DNA from: Tomitella fengzijianii
Lineage (GTDB): Bacteria > Actinomycetota > Actinomycetes > Mycobacteriales > Mycobacteriaceae
Assembly: GCF_007559025.1 (NCBI RefSeq)
Contig: NZ_CP041765.1
Coordinates: 3,221,501-3,285,500, forward strand
Length of the DNA stretch: 64,000 nt
Reading direction: 5' to 3'
Positions within the stretch are counted from its first letter, which is position 1. Each line of letters begins with the position of its first letter. Below the pieces are notes generated by a model. It saw only the letters and a program-made list of their open reading frames with translations. It made no database searches and was not told the origin of the DNA. This document shows, piece after piece, positions 7,614-16,147 of this stretch. Made by a program: the position numbers and the translations under genes.

Positions 7614-8384
7614 TCAGCCGGCGGACAGCGAGGACAACGAACCGCCGCCGAACAGCGAGCCCAGGGAACCGGAGAAGATCCCGTCGCCGCAGAACGGCCC
7701 CTCGCCCTCGTTGGGAATCGCCGTGCCGGTCAGATGCTGGCTCGCCGTGATGACGTCGGCCGTCGAAGCGCCGTCGGCCCCGTACTGGATGACGAAGTGG
7801 CTGTCGGCGGGCAGCGAGCCGTCCACCGCAGTGACGGTGAAGGTGAAGGTGCCGTCCGCGTTCTCAACCGGGCCCGAGACGTCGAAGTCTTCCGGTCCGA
7901 GGCCGGTCACCCACCTGTCGGTCGTCTGCATCGACTCAGCGAACCACGGGTCGTCCGCGGGCTTGATCGTCACGTCGGACATGCTGTATTCGTACTCGGC
8001 CGGCAGTGTGATGGTGAGCTGGAAGTCGTTGATCGCCCGATCTGTCGCGGCGACGGTGCGCCAGGTCATATGGTCGGCGTCGCCCCACTTGTCTGTCCTC
8101 AGGTAGCCCGCCGACTCGAACTCTGGCGACACGAACACGTTGAGGTCGGCCGTGGCGCCCTCGACGAGCGCGAAGTTCGTGGCCGCATGCCAGTCGACGG
8201 TGCAGCCGGTGGACACGTCGCCGTTGTGCTTGCCGGAGGTCGGCAGTTCGTACCCGGGCGCCTGCTCCGCGGACGAGCCGAGGCTGCCGAGCGAGCCGGT
8301 CAGCGGCGCGGCGGCCGCAACCGCCGGCACCGCAAGGGCGATGATCCCGGCCGAGGCCAGGGCTGCTGCTGATCGAATCCTCAT
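7614..8384 (-). CDS. Secreted protein with terminal GSLGSL motifs (paralogue B)
   Basis: 256-residue exported protein of unknown function, paralogous to the product of 2285-2932. A signal peptide (MRIRSAAALASAGIIALAVPAVAAAAP) is followed directly by LTGSLGSLGSS, and the C-terminus is GSLGSLFGGGSLSSLSAG. Between these lies a beta-rich domain with two cysteines (TGCTVDWH near the start and PFCGDG near the end), the same spacing logic as paralogue A. The ATG at 8384 has AAGGAG 8 bases upstream; an in-frame ATG at 8405 lacks this and precedes the signal peptide. A strong hairpin follows the stop. A cell-envelope role is likely but not shown. Confidence 0.8.
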   Translation of the reverse strand: MRIRSAAALASAGIIALAVPAVAAAAPLTGSLGSLGSSAEQAPGYELPTSGKHNGDVSTGCTVDWHAATNFALVEGATADLNVFVSPEFESAGYLRTDKWGDADHMTWRTVAATDRAINDFQLTITLPAEYEYSMSDVTIKPADDPWFAESMQTTDRWVTGLGPEDFDVSGPVENADGTFTFTVTAVDGSLPADSHFVIQYGADGASTADVITASQHLTGTAIPNEGEGPFCGDGIFSGSLGSLFGGGSLSSLSAG

Positions 8385-8665
8385 GTTGACGGCTCCTTGC
8401 CTCATGGTGCGGAGTGCACCGAATCCGTGGCCCGACGTCTCATCGCGGGCGCGCCTCGGTGTCGCCGTGCCGGGCACACCGTGAACGGGCCGGGGAAGCA
8501 GCACCGACGACCGCCGCGCGCGGACTGGAGACGCGGGTTCACGGTATGCACGCCACCACCCGACAATCCAGGAGTGCTGAAAATATCCTGTGATCGTCTG
8601 TCACGCGTGCGGCTGTCACCCGAACGGACTACACAAGCCTCGCCGATTTCCGCAGGCCATACGCG

Positions 8666-8902
8666 TCACGGACGTCCGATACGCACCCGCCACGTCTCCG
8701 GCCCCTCCTCGAGGTACTCCCACGTGAAGTCGCCCTCGTGCTCCGCGGCGAACTGGTAATACAGCGGCTTCGGGTCGTGGTCGTTGACCAGGACGAAGCC
8801 CTCGCCCGCTCCGCACGCCCCGTAGCTTTCGAAGATCAGCTGGTGGCGGCGCGCCGGCGGCTCCGTGCGCACATCCAGGACGGCGTCCTCTACTGCGGCC
8901 AT
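8666..8902 (-). CDS. DUF2249 domain-containing protein
   Basis: Small 78-residue cytosolic protein, essentially a single DUF2249 domain. It shows VLDVRTEPPARRHQLIF, then LVNDHDPKPLYYQF and WEYLEEGPETWRVRIGR, the characteristic DUF2249 strand-helix pattern related to the TusA/SirA fold. DUF2249 proteins are often linked to hemerythrin-like, nitrogen-oxide or redox stress genes, but none is adjacent. ATG 8902 follows GGGAGGAC. It is divergent from moeA across a 121-bp, locally AT-rich gap that must hold both promoters. Confidence 0.82.
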   Translation of the reverse strand: MAAVEDAVLDVRTEPPARRHQLIFESYGACGAGEGFVLVNDHDPKPLYYQFAAEHEGDFTWEYLEEGPETWRVRIGRP

Positions 8903-9023
8903 GCCCTGTCCTCCCACTCCGCGCGCCCGCCGTTTGCGCGGACGACGCATTAATACCGGATGTTTCCTCATTAAATTATGCCTGTCTGGCGGCGATGACA
9001 AGCCCGTGCTGCACAATGGCCCC

Positions 9024-10292
9024 ATGCGCACCGTTGCCGAGCACCGCGCCGTGGTCGCGGCCCTCCTCCCCCGTTCCACCGCCTCGGCCGCCCTGCCCCT
9101 CGCCCAGGCGGCCGGGCGTCCGCTGGCCGCAGACCTCGTCGCCGGGCGCGCCCTGCCCGCCTTCGACAACTCGGCCATGGACGGGTACGCGGTCCGCGCG
9201 CAGGACGTGACCTCGGCCGCCGAGGACGCGCCCGTCGCGCTGCCGGTGACCGCCGACATCCCCGCCGGACGCACCGACACGCCGCCACTCGAGCCGGGCA
9301 CCGCGCACCGCATCATGACGGGCTCGCCCGTCCCGGTGGGCGCGGACGCGATCGTGCCGGTGGAGGACACGGAACCCCTCGACGAACCCGACCCCACCTA
9401 TGCCCCGCGCGCAGATGCCCCGCCCACCACTGCTCGTGCCGCCAATGCGGCTCCCCACCGCGTCGCCGTTCGCCGCGCGCCCGCCGCCGGGCGCCACATC
9501 CGCCGCGCCGGCAGCGACGTCACCCCCGGCACCGTCGTCATGGAGGCGGGCACCACGCTGGGCGCGGCGCAACTGGGGCTGCTGTCCGCGCTGGGCGTAC
9601 CGCAGGCCACCGTCGTGCCCCCGTGCAAGGTCCTCGTGCTCTCCACCGGCAGCGAGCTGGTGGAACCGGGGCGAGACCTGCTGCCCGGGCAGATCCACGA
9701 GTCCAACGGGATCATGCTGGCCGCCGCGGCGCGCGAGGCGGGGGCGGAGGCCCAGCAGTCGCACTTCGTCGCCGACGACGCCGACGCGTTCCTGTCCGTG
9801 CTGCGATCCGCCGACGCCGACCTGGTCATCACCTCCGGCGGGGTGAGCATGGGCGCCTACGAGGTGGTCAAGGACGCGCTCACGGAGCGGGGCGTCGAGT
9901 TCGTGCGCGTGGCCATGCAGCCCGGCAAGCCGCAGGGCGCGGGCATCGTCGACGGCACCCCCGTGATCACGTTGCCCGGCAATCCCGTCAGCTCGCTCGT
10001 CTCGTTCGAGGTGTTCGTGCGCCCCGCCCTGCGCGCGGCCATGGGGTTCCGCGACACCGAACGGCCCCGCCGGCGCGCAATCCTGTCGGAGTCCCTGACC
10101 GCGCCCGCGGGCAAGACGCAGTTCCGGCGCGGCGTGTTCGACAGCGACGCCGGCACCGTCACCACCGTGGGCCCTCCCGGGTCGCACCACCTGCGGTGGA
10201 TGGCCGCCTCTGATTGCCTGCTCGAGATCGCCGCGGACACCACCGCGCTGGACGCCGGCGCCGAAGTCACCGTCTGGGATCTGACAGCCTGA
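9024..10292 (+). CDS. moeA: Molybdopterin molybdotransferase MoeA
   Basis: 422-residue enzyme inserting molybdenum into adenylylated molybdopterin in molybdenum-cofactor synthesis. Family landmarks in order: [11 protein letters not shown] (about residues 47-57), [43 protein letters not shown] and [16 protein letters not shown] short acidic/alanine-rich insert lies near residues 115-150. The ATG at 9024 gives the conserved MRTVAEHRA start; an AT-rich stretch about 30-65 bases upstream is the likely promoter. It is followed by psd and pssA as in the M. tuberculosis moeA2-psd-pssA cluster. Confidence 0.93.
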   Translation: MRTVAEHRAVVAALLPRSTASAALPLAQAAGRPLAADLVAGRALPAFDNSAMDGYAVRAQDVTSAAEDAPVALPVTADIPAGRTDTPPLEPGTAHRIMTGSPVPVGADAIVPVEDTEPLDEPDPTYAPRADAPPTTARAANAAPHRVAVRRAPAAGRHIRRAGSDVTPGTVVMEAGTTLGAAQLGLLSALGVPQATVVPPCKVLVLSTGSELVEPGRDLLPGQIHESNGIMLAAAAREAGAEAQQSHFVADDADAFLSVLRSADADLVITSGGVSMGAYEVVKDALTERGVEFVRVAMQPGKPQGAGIVDGTPVITLPGNPVSSLVSFEVFVRPALRAAMGFRDTERPRRRAILSESLTAPAGKTQFRRGVFDSDAGTVTTVGPPGSHHLRWMAASDCLLEIAADTTALDAGAEVTVWDLTA

Positions 10293-10428
10293 TCCGGTCG
10301 GTGCTGCACCGTTGCCGATGCTCCCACCTGCGCGACTGAGTCGATGCCGCCGCCAGTTGGCACAATGGTGTGATGCCCCGCATCCCCGCATCGGGCGGGG
10401 ACCGCGATCAAGGAGAAGACTGAAGACA

Positions 10429-11214
10429 GTGGCGCGCCGACCGAAGTCCACCGACGCAGCAGGCCCCGGCGCCCCCGACGGGCAGCCCGCCTTCTCCCTC
10501 TCCCACGCGGTGAACCTGATCCGCACCACCGTTCCCCCCATGGACCGGGCGGGGGCACCGTTCGTGGCCGCGCCCCTGGCGCTGGCGCTGGCCGGGCGAC
10601 GGCGACGGTACGTGCGCGGGCCCGCCCTCGCGGCGGCCGCGGTCACGGGCGCCTTCTTCCGCAATCCTCCGCGGGTCCCGCCGACGCGTCCCGGCGTCGT
10701 CGTGGCGCCCGCCGACGGCGAGGCGGTCCTGGTCGACCACGCACCGCCGCCCGCCGAGCTGGGACTGGGCGACGCCCCGCTGCAACGCGTCAGCATCTTC
10801 CTGTCGGTACTCGACGTCCACACCCAGCGCTCGCCCGTCACCGGCGTGGTCGAGCGCGTCGAGTACCGGAAGGGCCGGTTCCTCTCCGCCGACCTGCCCG
10901 ACGCGGCCGAGGTGAACGAGCGCAACGCCGTCGTCCTGCGCACGCCCGACGGGCACCGGGTGATCTCGGTGCAGATCGCGGGCCTGCTGGCACGCCGCAT
11001 CGTGTGCCGCACCGGCGAGGGCTCCACCCTCGGGATCGGCGAGACCTACGGGCTGATCCGCTTCGGCTCGCGCGTGGACACCTACCTGCCCGCCGGGGCG
11101 CGGATCCTCGTCGAGCGAGGCCAGCGCACCGTGGGCGGCGAGACCGTCCTGGCGGAACTGCCGGCCGAGGCGGACAGCGCGGCCACAGCCGACGCGGGGC
11201 GGGCCGGACGATGA
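10429..11214 (+). CDS. psd: Phosphatidylserine decarboxylase proenzyme
   Basis: 261-residue membrane-associated enzyme making phosphatidylethanolamine from phosphatidylserine. It is of the short actinobacterial class. The pyruvoyl-forming cleavage site is FGSR at Gly213-Ser214 in [15 protein letters not shown], and [16 protein letters not shown] (about residues 124-139) is the conserved His-containing active-site stretch. A hydrophobic segment near residues 44-76 anchors it to the membrane. The GTG at 10429 is preceded by AAGGAG. The stop overlaps the pssA ATG by 4 bases, so synthesis and use of phosphatidylserine are coupled. Confidence 0.93.
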   Translation: MARRPKSTDAAGPGAPDGQPAFSLSHAVNLIRTTVPPMDRAGAPFVAAPLALALAGRRRRYVRGPALAAAAVTGAFFRNPPRVPPTRPGVVVAPADGEAVLVDHAPPPAELGLGDAPLQRVSIFLSVLDVHTQRSPVTGVVERVEYRKGRFLSADLPDAAEVNERNAVVLRTPDGHRVISVQIAGLLARRIVCRTGEGSTLGIGETYGLIRFGSRVDTYLPAGARILVERGQRTVGGETVLAELPAEADSAATADAGRAGR

Positions 11215-12248
11215 GCGGCCCGGTCGCCGACCCCGCGGACGACACCGACGACCGCCAGGGCGTCCGCATCAACACCATCCGCCTGCTGCCCAGCACCATC
11301 ACTATCGCCGCGCTCTGCTCCGGACTGTCCGCCCTCCACTTCGCGCTGCTCGACCGGCCCGGGGTGGCGCTGGCGCTCATCGCGCTGGCCGCGATCCTCG
11401 ACTCGCTCGACGGCCGCGTCGCCCGCATGCTCGACGCCACGACCAAGATCGGGGCCGAGCTGGACTCGCTGTCCGACGCGATCTCCTTCGGGGTGGCGCC
11501 CGCACTGGTCATCTACGTGTCCCTGCTCGAGGGGCACCGGCTCGGCTGGATCGCGACGCTGCTGTTCGTCGTGGCGATCGTGCTGCGCCTGGCCCGGTTC
11601 AACACCCTCGTCGACGACGACACCGCCCCCTCCTACACCAAGGAGTTCTTCGTCGGCGTGCCCTCGCCGGCCGGCGCACTGATCGCGATGGCGCCGATCG
11701 CCGCGGAGGAACAGTGGGGCGACGGCTGGTGGACCAATCAGATCCTGGTGATGGTGTGGCTCCTGTTCACCGCGGTGCTCATCGTCTCGCGCATACCCAC
11801 GCTGGCGATGAAGGCCGCGTCCGTGCCCCGGCGCGCTGCGGTGCTGCTGCTCGGCGGCGTGGCCGTGACCGTCGCCGGGCTCGTCACCTACCCGTACGTG
11901 GTGCTGCTGGTGCTCGTGGCGGTGTATCTCGTGCACATTCCCTTCGCCGTGCGCAGCCAGAGGTGGGTGGCGGCGCACCCCGACGCGTGGGACTGCAAGC
12001 CCGCCGAGCGGCGCGCCATCCGGCGCGGCCGGTCCGACGCGGACACGATCGATGCAGACGCAGGCCCGCGCACGCCTGAAGCGCGTTCCGTGGAGGTCAC
12101 GCCCGCCGCCGGTCCGCCCACCGCGTTGCCCGCCGCGGCATCCTCGATGATGGAACGCCCCGCCGCCCCGCACGGTGTCCCCGGCCGCCGGCTGCGTCCG
12201 GGACGGCGGATGCGGCGCGTGCGCGTGGCGGGCCGCCGACGGCAGTAG
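11211..12248 (+). CDS. pssA: CDP-diacylglycerol-serine O-phosphatidyltransferase
   Basis: 345-residue integral membrane enzyme that makes phosphatidylserine. The CDP-alcohol phosphotransferase signature DG-x2-AR-x8-G-x3-D-x3-D is complete in [27 protein letters not shown] (about residues 62-89). About eight hydrophobic helices follow, and the last 70 residues are a basic, proline/alanine-rich tail likely in the cytosol. It overlaps psd by ATGA. In M. tuberculosis the order pssA-psd-moeA2 is the same. The long basic tail is longer than usual for the family. Confidence 0.93.
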   Translation: MSGPVADPADDTDDRQGVRINTIRLLPSTITIAALCSGLSALHFALLDRPGVALALIALAAILDSLDGRVARMLDATTKIGAELDSLSDAISFGVAPALVIYVSLLEGHRLGWIATLLFVVAIVLRLARFNTLVDDDTAPSYTKEFFVGVPSPAGALIAMAPIAAEEQWGDGWWTNQILVMVWLLFTAVLIVSRIPTLAMKAASVPRRAAVLLLGGVAVTVAGLVTYPYVVLLVLVAVYLVHIPFAVRSQRWVAAHPDAWDCKPAERRAIRRGRSDADTIDADAGPRTPEARSVEVTPAAGPPTALPAAASSMMERPAAPHGVPGRRLRPGRRMRRVRVAGRRRQ

Positions 12249-12260
12249 GGCCGGGCCCCC

Positions 12261-12328
12261 GTCGAGCAACCCGCGTGCGGGGGGCCGGAACCGCGTCGAG
12301 CAACCCGCGTGCGGGGGGCCGGAACCGC
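12261..12328. repeat. 34-bp tandem direct repeat, two perfect copies
   Basis: Two identical 34-base units lie head to tail at 12261-12294 and 12295-12328, just after the pssA stop. Each contains CGAGCAACCCGCGTGCGGGG; the CCCGCGTGCGGG core is itself a near-palindrome, so each unit could fold into a small hairpin. This may act as a double terminator for moeA-psd-pssA. Confidence 0.75.
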
Positions 12329-12394
12329 GTCGGCTCTCACACGGACTGTCGCATTTCTTCTATCGCGGGCGCGCGGCGCGGCGAGGATGAGCGC

Positions 12395-12805
12395 ATGGGA
12401 AGCACGAACTACAGCAACGCGTTCATCCAGGTCGCGGAGGACTGCCCGGTGGCGGCCGCCGAACCGCCGCCCACCGGGGGCAGGACCCCGTCGGTCGCGG
12501 CGCTGCAGCACGAGCTCCTCGCCGGGCATCCGTACGAGCTCACCAGCGATGACCTGCTGTTCGAGGTGTACGCGGTCCGCCACGACATCCCCACCGACGC
12601 GCGAGCGGCCGCGCGCGCGGAGTTCTTCTCCAGGAGCCAGGCCTGCCTGCGCGCCTCGCCGCTCGGCAAGCGGTACGGCTGGGGCACGCACCACGACGCC
12701 GACGGCCGTATCGCGCTCGTCTCCCTCGGATCCGACGAGTACCGGGGCCTGGCCGCCGATCCCACGGTGAAGCAGTTCAAGGCCATGCGATCGAAGCGCG
12801 GCTGA
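12395..12805 (+). CDS. DUF6157 family protein
   Basis: 136-residue soluble protein beginning MGSTNYSNAFIQVAEDCPV, a start typical of the DUF6157 family. Later it shows ELTSDDLLFEVYAVRHDIP and SPLGKRYGWGTHHDADGRIALVSLGSDEY, matching the conserved aromatic/histidine stretch of that family. No enzymatic role is known. It stands alone between pssA and an unrecognised gene. The ATG at 12395 is placed by the family's MGTTNY-like N-terminus. Confidence 0.75.
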   Translation: MGSTNYSNAFIQVAEDCPVAAAEPPPTGGRTPSVAALQHELLAGHPYELTSDDLLFEVYAVRHDIPTDARAAARAEFFSRSQACLRASPLGKRYGWGTHHDADGRIALVSLGSDEYRGLAADPTVKQFKAMRSKRG

Positions 12806-12904
12806 TCGGGGCATGATGGACGGGGCCTCGTCGACTCTCGGCGGGCTCAACGGCCCCTTCCGCGCCCGACGCGGCAAAAGCACATCCGGCAGGACGAATA
12901 TCAG

Positions 12905-14053
12905 GTGACGCGCTCCTCTCACATACCCCAAGCCCCGGCGCCGGGGCCGTACAGCAGTCCGAACGGCAAGAGCTCTCAGTGGCCCGGCGTCGAAGCAGTG
13001 CGGCGGCGGCGATGGCGCGGCCGGCGCCGACGTGCGCAATCATGGGCGTACGACGTGCTCGAACGCGCCGTCGCCATGATCGACGCCGATACGCGCGCCA
13101 CCGTCGTCTCGTCCCGCCTGGACGATCAACCGGGCTACCTCCGGATCGTCTACCGGCGCGCCGACGACACACGGCTGTACGGGTTTCGCGCCGACGCGCT
13201 CGGAGTGCACCGCCAACCGGAGAACCGCCGCGTCCCCGCGGTCGGTGCGATCGCGGAGGACATTGCCGCCGCCGTCGGCATGACACGGTCCGGGAACGGG
13301 AAGTCGGCGCGGCCGATCCGCGACGGCGGGGTCCTCTGGTGGGGCGACGGCTACCCGCACGACCGGAACGCGCCGGTGGCGGACCCGGACGACACTGCGG
13401 GGTTCGGGGCCCTGACCGCCGGCGACGCACGGGCATGGTCGCAATGGCACGCCGGCGGACTGACCCCGGTGACCGATACGGCCGCCGCGGATTGGCTCAC
13501 CCGCAGCGCATTCGCAGCCGGTCGCGCCGCCGGCAACCCCGCAACCGTGCGCCTGTCCAACCCGGACGATCCCGACGACTTCGACGGTTTCGCCGGTCTG
13601 CCCGACGCCGTGCTCGCCGCAGTCACTGCCGCACTGTCGCGCGCCACCACCACGCCCGCCGCGTGCTGGTACGCCGTGCAGGAGGGGACGCCGGTCACAC
13701 GGAGCGACCACGCCGGCACATTCGCGTTCTACGCCACCGCGGGCGCACCCGCACCGCCGTCGCCGCCGTCCGCACTGCCGACGATGTTCCTCGACGGGCC
13801 CCGCGCGACGATCGGGGTAGGCCACTGCAAGTACGTCCTTTTCGCCGGACCGGCCGGCGCGGCACCGAACATGGGCTGGAGCCCCACCCCGACCTCGTTC
13901 TGTCGTCAGTGGCCCGATCTCACCTGGCCGGACGACAGGGCGTGGCTCGCCGAATACGAGACCTACGACAATGTCCTCGACATCACCGGACCTGTTTCCC
14001 TGATCGAGGCGCTGAGCTCCATCCCCGGCGTGGACGCCGAACGCGTCCGCTAG
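12905..14053 (+). CDS. Unrecognised 382-residue protein
   Basis: Hypothetical cytosolic protein; no family was recognised. The first 45 residues are proline- and then arginine-rich (RRRRWRGRRRRAQSW) and may be an upstream extension. A folded part seems to begin near AYDVLERAVAMID, at an internal GTG near 13052. The chain is rich in Trp and Asp (GGVLWWGDGYPHD, CRQWPDLTWPDDRAWLAEYETYDNV). It has no signal peptide or membrane segment. It lies between DUF6157 and the ESX region; codon use (strong G/C third position) supports coding. A role linked to the ESX locus is possible but unsupported. Confidence 0.6.
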   Translation: MTRSSHIPQAPAPGPYSSPNGKSSQWPGVEAVRRRRWRGRRRRAQSWAYDVLERAVAMIDADTRATVVSSRLDDQPGYLRIVYRRADDTRLYGFRADALGVHRQPENRRVPAVGAIAEDIAAAVGMTRSGNGKSARPIRDGGVLWWGDGYPHDRNAPVADPDDTAGFGALTAGDARAWSQWHAGGLTPVTDTAAADWLTRSAFAAGRAAGNPATVRLSNPDDPDDFDGFAGLPDAVLAAVTAALSRATTTPAACWYAVQEGTPVTRSDHAGTFAFYATAGAPAPPSPPSALPTMFLDGPRATIGVGHCKYVLFAGPAGAAPNMGWSPTPTSFCRQWPDLTWPDDRAWLAEYETYDNVLDITGPVSLIEALSSIPGVDAERVR

Positions 14054-14116
14054 ATCGCCCTTTGTGCGGCAGACGGCGTTCCCTCCTCGCGACGACGCGC
14101 GTGCGGACACGGTGTG

Positions 14117-14599
14117 TCACATCTCGGTCGCCCAGAGGTAGGTCCGTGCGCCGCCGTCCACTGCCGGATCCCATTCCGCGCTGAGGAAGCCGTGAGACGT
14201 CCTCACCGACTTGCACGACATCAAGGTCGGCGATTTCACAGGCCGGTACTCCGGCGGTGCGTTGGCGAAGTCCGCAGACCCTGCCGGATGACACGATGCG
14301 AGCCCCGACCTTCTGCGCATGTCACGGGCGCTGACTCCGGACTCCGACTCCACGACCAGATACGCGCTGGAATCCGGAAACGAGGGATGGTGCTCGTAAT
14401 ATACGACCAAATCGGACTCGGCCAAGTGCAGGCCCAAATAGGTCGCGACGGAGATCGCGCTTTTCCGTGCCTGCCGTGCGCTCAGCGAGTGATACAGCGG
14501 AGGGACGCCGAACCAGAGGCCCAGCGCTCCCACGACCATCACCACCGCGACTGCGCCGGCCCACCACCGCGTGGATCGTCCCCGAAACGGATTGTCCAT
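14117..14599 (-). CDS. Small membrane-anchored protein of unknown function
   Basis: 160-residue protein with a basic N-terminus and one membrane helix (WWAGAVAVVMVVGALGLWF, about residues 12-30). A predicted extracytoplasmic domain follows, with two cysteines (SCHPAG and MSCKSV) that could pair. There is no lipobox. The domain (LGLHLAESDLVVYYEHHP, then YLWATEM at the end) was not recognised. Good start context at ATG 14599 and coding-like composition support it being real. It lies beside the ESX cluster on the same strand as eccC but separated from the WXG100 genes, so a link is only a possibility. Confidence 0.6.
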   Translation of the reverse strand: MDNPFRGRSTRWWAGAVAVVMVVGALGLWFGVPPLYHSLSARQARKSAISVATYLGLHLAESDLVVYYEHHPSFPDSSAYLVVESESGVSARDMRRRSGLASCHPAGSADFANAPPEYRPVKSPTLMSCKSVRTSHGFLSAEWDPAVDGGARTYLWATEM

Positions 14600-14630
14600 C
14601 CCCTATCGGACCATATGGCGGGCAATGGAG

Positions 14631-14933
14631 TCAGGACGAGGCCGGCCGCAGGCGATCGGTGCCCGGGCATGGAACGACTCGTCGCGCGCCTGCTTGCCGC
14701 CCGCGGTGATGGTTGTCGGCGGAGTACTGCCGACGCCCGGCCTGCGATCTGACGACTGTGAGGGGAATCCTCGCGGCACGGCGACGCTGCGGCCCCAGCG
14801 CGCCGGCCAGGTCGCCGAGCACCCCCGCCAGCAGCGGGCGGGCACGATCGTCGTCGATGCCGACCACCTTGCGGATCGCCTCATCGAAACCGATATCCCC
14901 ACGCAGGTATGCCTCACGCGCCGAGTCGGACAT
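14631..14933 (-). CDS. Small hypothetical protein, possibly frameshifted
   Basis: The first about 47 residues (MSDSAREAYLRGDIGFDEAIRKVVG then DDDRARPLLAGVLGDLAGAL) look like a normal helical, acidic actinobacterial protein. The rest is arginine-rich and atypical, as if the frame had shifted after residue 47. An alternative ATG lies at 14951. No family recognised. It could be a decayed gene; confidence is low. Confidence 0.35.
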   Translation of the reverse strand: MSDSAREAYLRGDIGFDEAIRKVVGIDDDRARPLLAGVLGDLAGALGPQRRRAARIPLTVVRSQAGRRQYSADNHHRGRQAGARRVVPCPGTDRLRPASS

Positions 14934-15084
14934 GGCAGTCACACCGATCATCTACTTACGTCATCTTTCGTATGCAATTCCATGTTTACCGACGAAGGCG
15001 CGGGCCGGAGTGACCCGGCGAGGCCGACCGGGCGGGCGCGCACCACACGCCCGCCCGGCGACGACGGCCTCCGGTCCCGCTCGG

Positions 15085-15375
15085 CTACGCCCAGCTTGCG
15101 GCGGCCCGCGCGTTAGTCTCGTGCATAAGGTCGTTGCCCTCCTTGACCTTGCGGCTGATCACCTGCAGCACCTGGGTGAGCTCGACGTAGGCCTGATCGA
15201 ACTTCGACTGCGCCGCGTGGTAGCTCGCCTGCGCCTCCCCCTCCCACGAGCCCAGGAGTGTGCGGACGTTGGTGTCGAGGTCGGCCTTGTGCCCGTTGAA
15301 CGCCGCGATGTGGCCGTCGATCTCCGAGGCCGACTGCTCGATGCCGCCGAAGTCGTAGTGGATGCGTCCCGTCAT
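15085..15375 (-). CDS. WXG100 family type VII secretion protein (EsxA-like)
   Basis: 96-residue ESAT-6-type secreted protein. The WXG turn is Trp44-Glu-Gly46 (LLGSWEGEAQASYHAA) between two amphipathic helices, at the expected place in a protein of normal length. It should form a heterodimer with the adjacent WXG100 protein and leave through the ESX machinery encoded upstream. No YxxxD/E export motif is seen at the C-terminus, as in EsxA-type partners. A GGAAGG ribosome site lies upstream. It is the last gene of the leftward ESX unit, 67 bases after the other WXG100 gene. Confidence 0.92.
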   Translation of the reverse strand: MTGRIHYDFGGIEQSASEIDGHIAAFNGHKADLDTNVRTLLGSWEGEAQASYHAAQSKFDQAYVELTQVLQVISRKVKEGNDLMHETNARAAASWA

Positions 15376-15442
15376 GGTGGTTCCTTCCCGAAGTGTGTGG
15401 GGCCGGTCGGGTGCGCCCGCCCGGCCCGCGTGTGAGCCCTTG

Positions 15443-15751
15443 TCAGAGGTCGAGCGCGCCGCCGACCTGGTTCAGCGACTGCGCGCTGTCCTGGCTGGCC
15501 CCCGCGTATCCGACGCTGTTGCCCTTGATGTTCTCGCTGATCTCGACCAGCGACAGCTGCATCTTGTTCATGCTCGCGTGGTACCGCTGCATGACGCCCG
15601 CGAACGCGGTGTGCGCATCGCCCTGCCACGACGCGGCCACCCCTTCGACCGTCGCGTTGAGCCGGCCGAGCGTCGCCTTCATCTGATCCGAGGCGTCCAT
15701 CGCCCCCTGCGCCGATGTGCGCATCACCTCGATATCGGTGGTCAATGCCAT
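15443..15751 (-). CDS. WXG100 family type VII secretion protein (EsxB-like)
   Basis: 102-residue helix-turn-helix secreted protein with the motif Trp42-Gln-Gly44 (AASWQGDAHTAF). By position in front of the other WXG100 gene it is the likely CFP-10-type partner. The C-terminal tail reads SVGYAGASQDSAQ: a tyrosine (82) and an aspartate (88) are present but five residues apart, not the canonical YxxxD spacing. A strong GGGGAGGAG ribosome site precedes ATG 15751. Expected to be exported as a dimer via EccC. Confidence 0.92.
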   Translation of the reverse strand: MALTTDIEVMRTSAQGAMDASDQMKATLGRLNATVEGVAASWQGDAHTAFAGVMQRYHASMNKMQLSLVEISENIKGNSVGYAGASQDSAQSLNQVGGALDL

Positions 15752-15844
15752 TGCAGAACTCCTCCCCTATTCTTCGATGCGGAACCGGTTGCGGCCCCGC
15801 TGAAATCCGTTTTCCGGCCATGCGTGGCCGGACGATCACCGCCC

Positions 15845-16147
15845 CTACGCCAGGCCCAGCTCGACCTGCACCGCGCGATGCCGCCGTGCCAGGTCGTGCG
15901 AAGCCGCGGCGAACGCCTCGACGACGCGCGCACCCAGCTCCGGCCCCCGCAACGCGCGCACCTCTTCGTGCAGCCGCAGCGCGGCGGGCATGCCGAGCCC
16001 GTCGACCTCGGCCTCGACGCTGCCGTCGGCGCTGCTTCCCGTTCCGACTGCGGCCCGCATCTGTTCGGCGCAGCCGCGCAGGCGTTCCACCTGGGTCCAC
16101 GCGCTTTCCACCGCAGCGGCCATCCCGTCGCCGCTCTCCACAGTCAT
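15845..16147 (-). CDS. YbaB/EbfC-like ESX-associated protein, second copy
   Basis: 100-residue protein resembling the YbaB/EbfC fold as found in ESX loci (EspL-type). An N-terminal helix (MAAAVESAWTQVERLRGCAEQMRAAVG) is followed by a short beta meander with EAEVDGLGMPAALRLHEEV and a long C-terminal helix with ELGARVVEAFAAASHDLARRH. The ATG at 16147 overlaps the stop of the preceding gene (ATGA), so the two are translationally coupled. Stand-alone YbaB proteins bind nucleoid DNA; ESX-linked members are thought to act as accessory or stabilising factors. The assignment rests on pattern only. Confidence 0.62.
   Translation of the reverse strand: MTVESGDGMAAAVESAWTQVERLRGCAEQMRAAVGTGSSADGSVEAEVDGLGMPAALRLHEEVRALRGPELGARVVEAFAAASHDLARRHRAVQVELGLA

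Noticed and set aside
8385..8665. Gap between the secreted-protein gene and DUF2249 searched for a small gene or RNA
   Set aside because: No frame with acceptable start and composition and no tRNA-like or riboswitch-like fold recognised.
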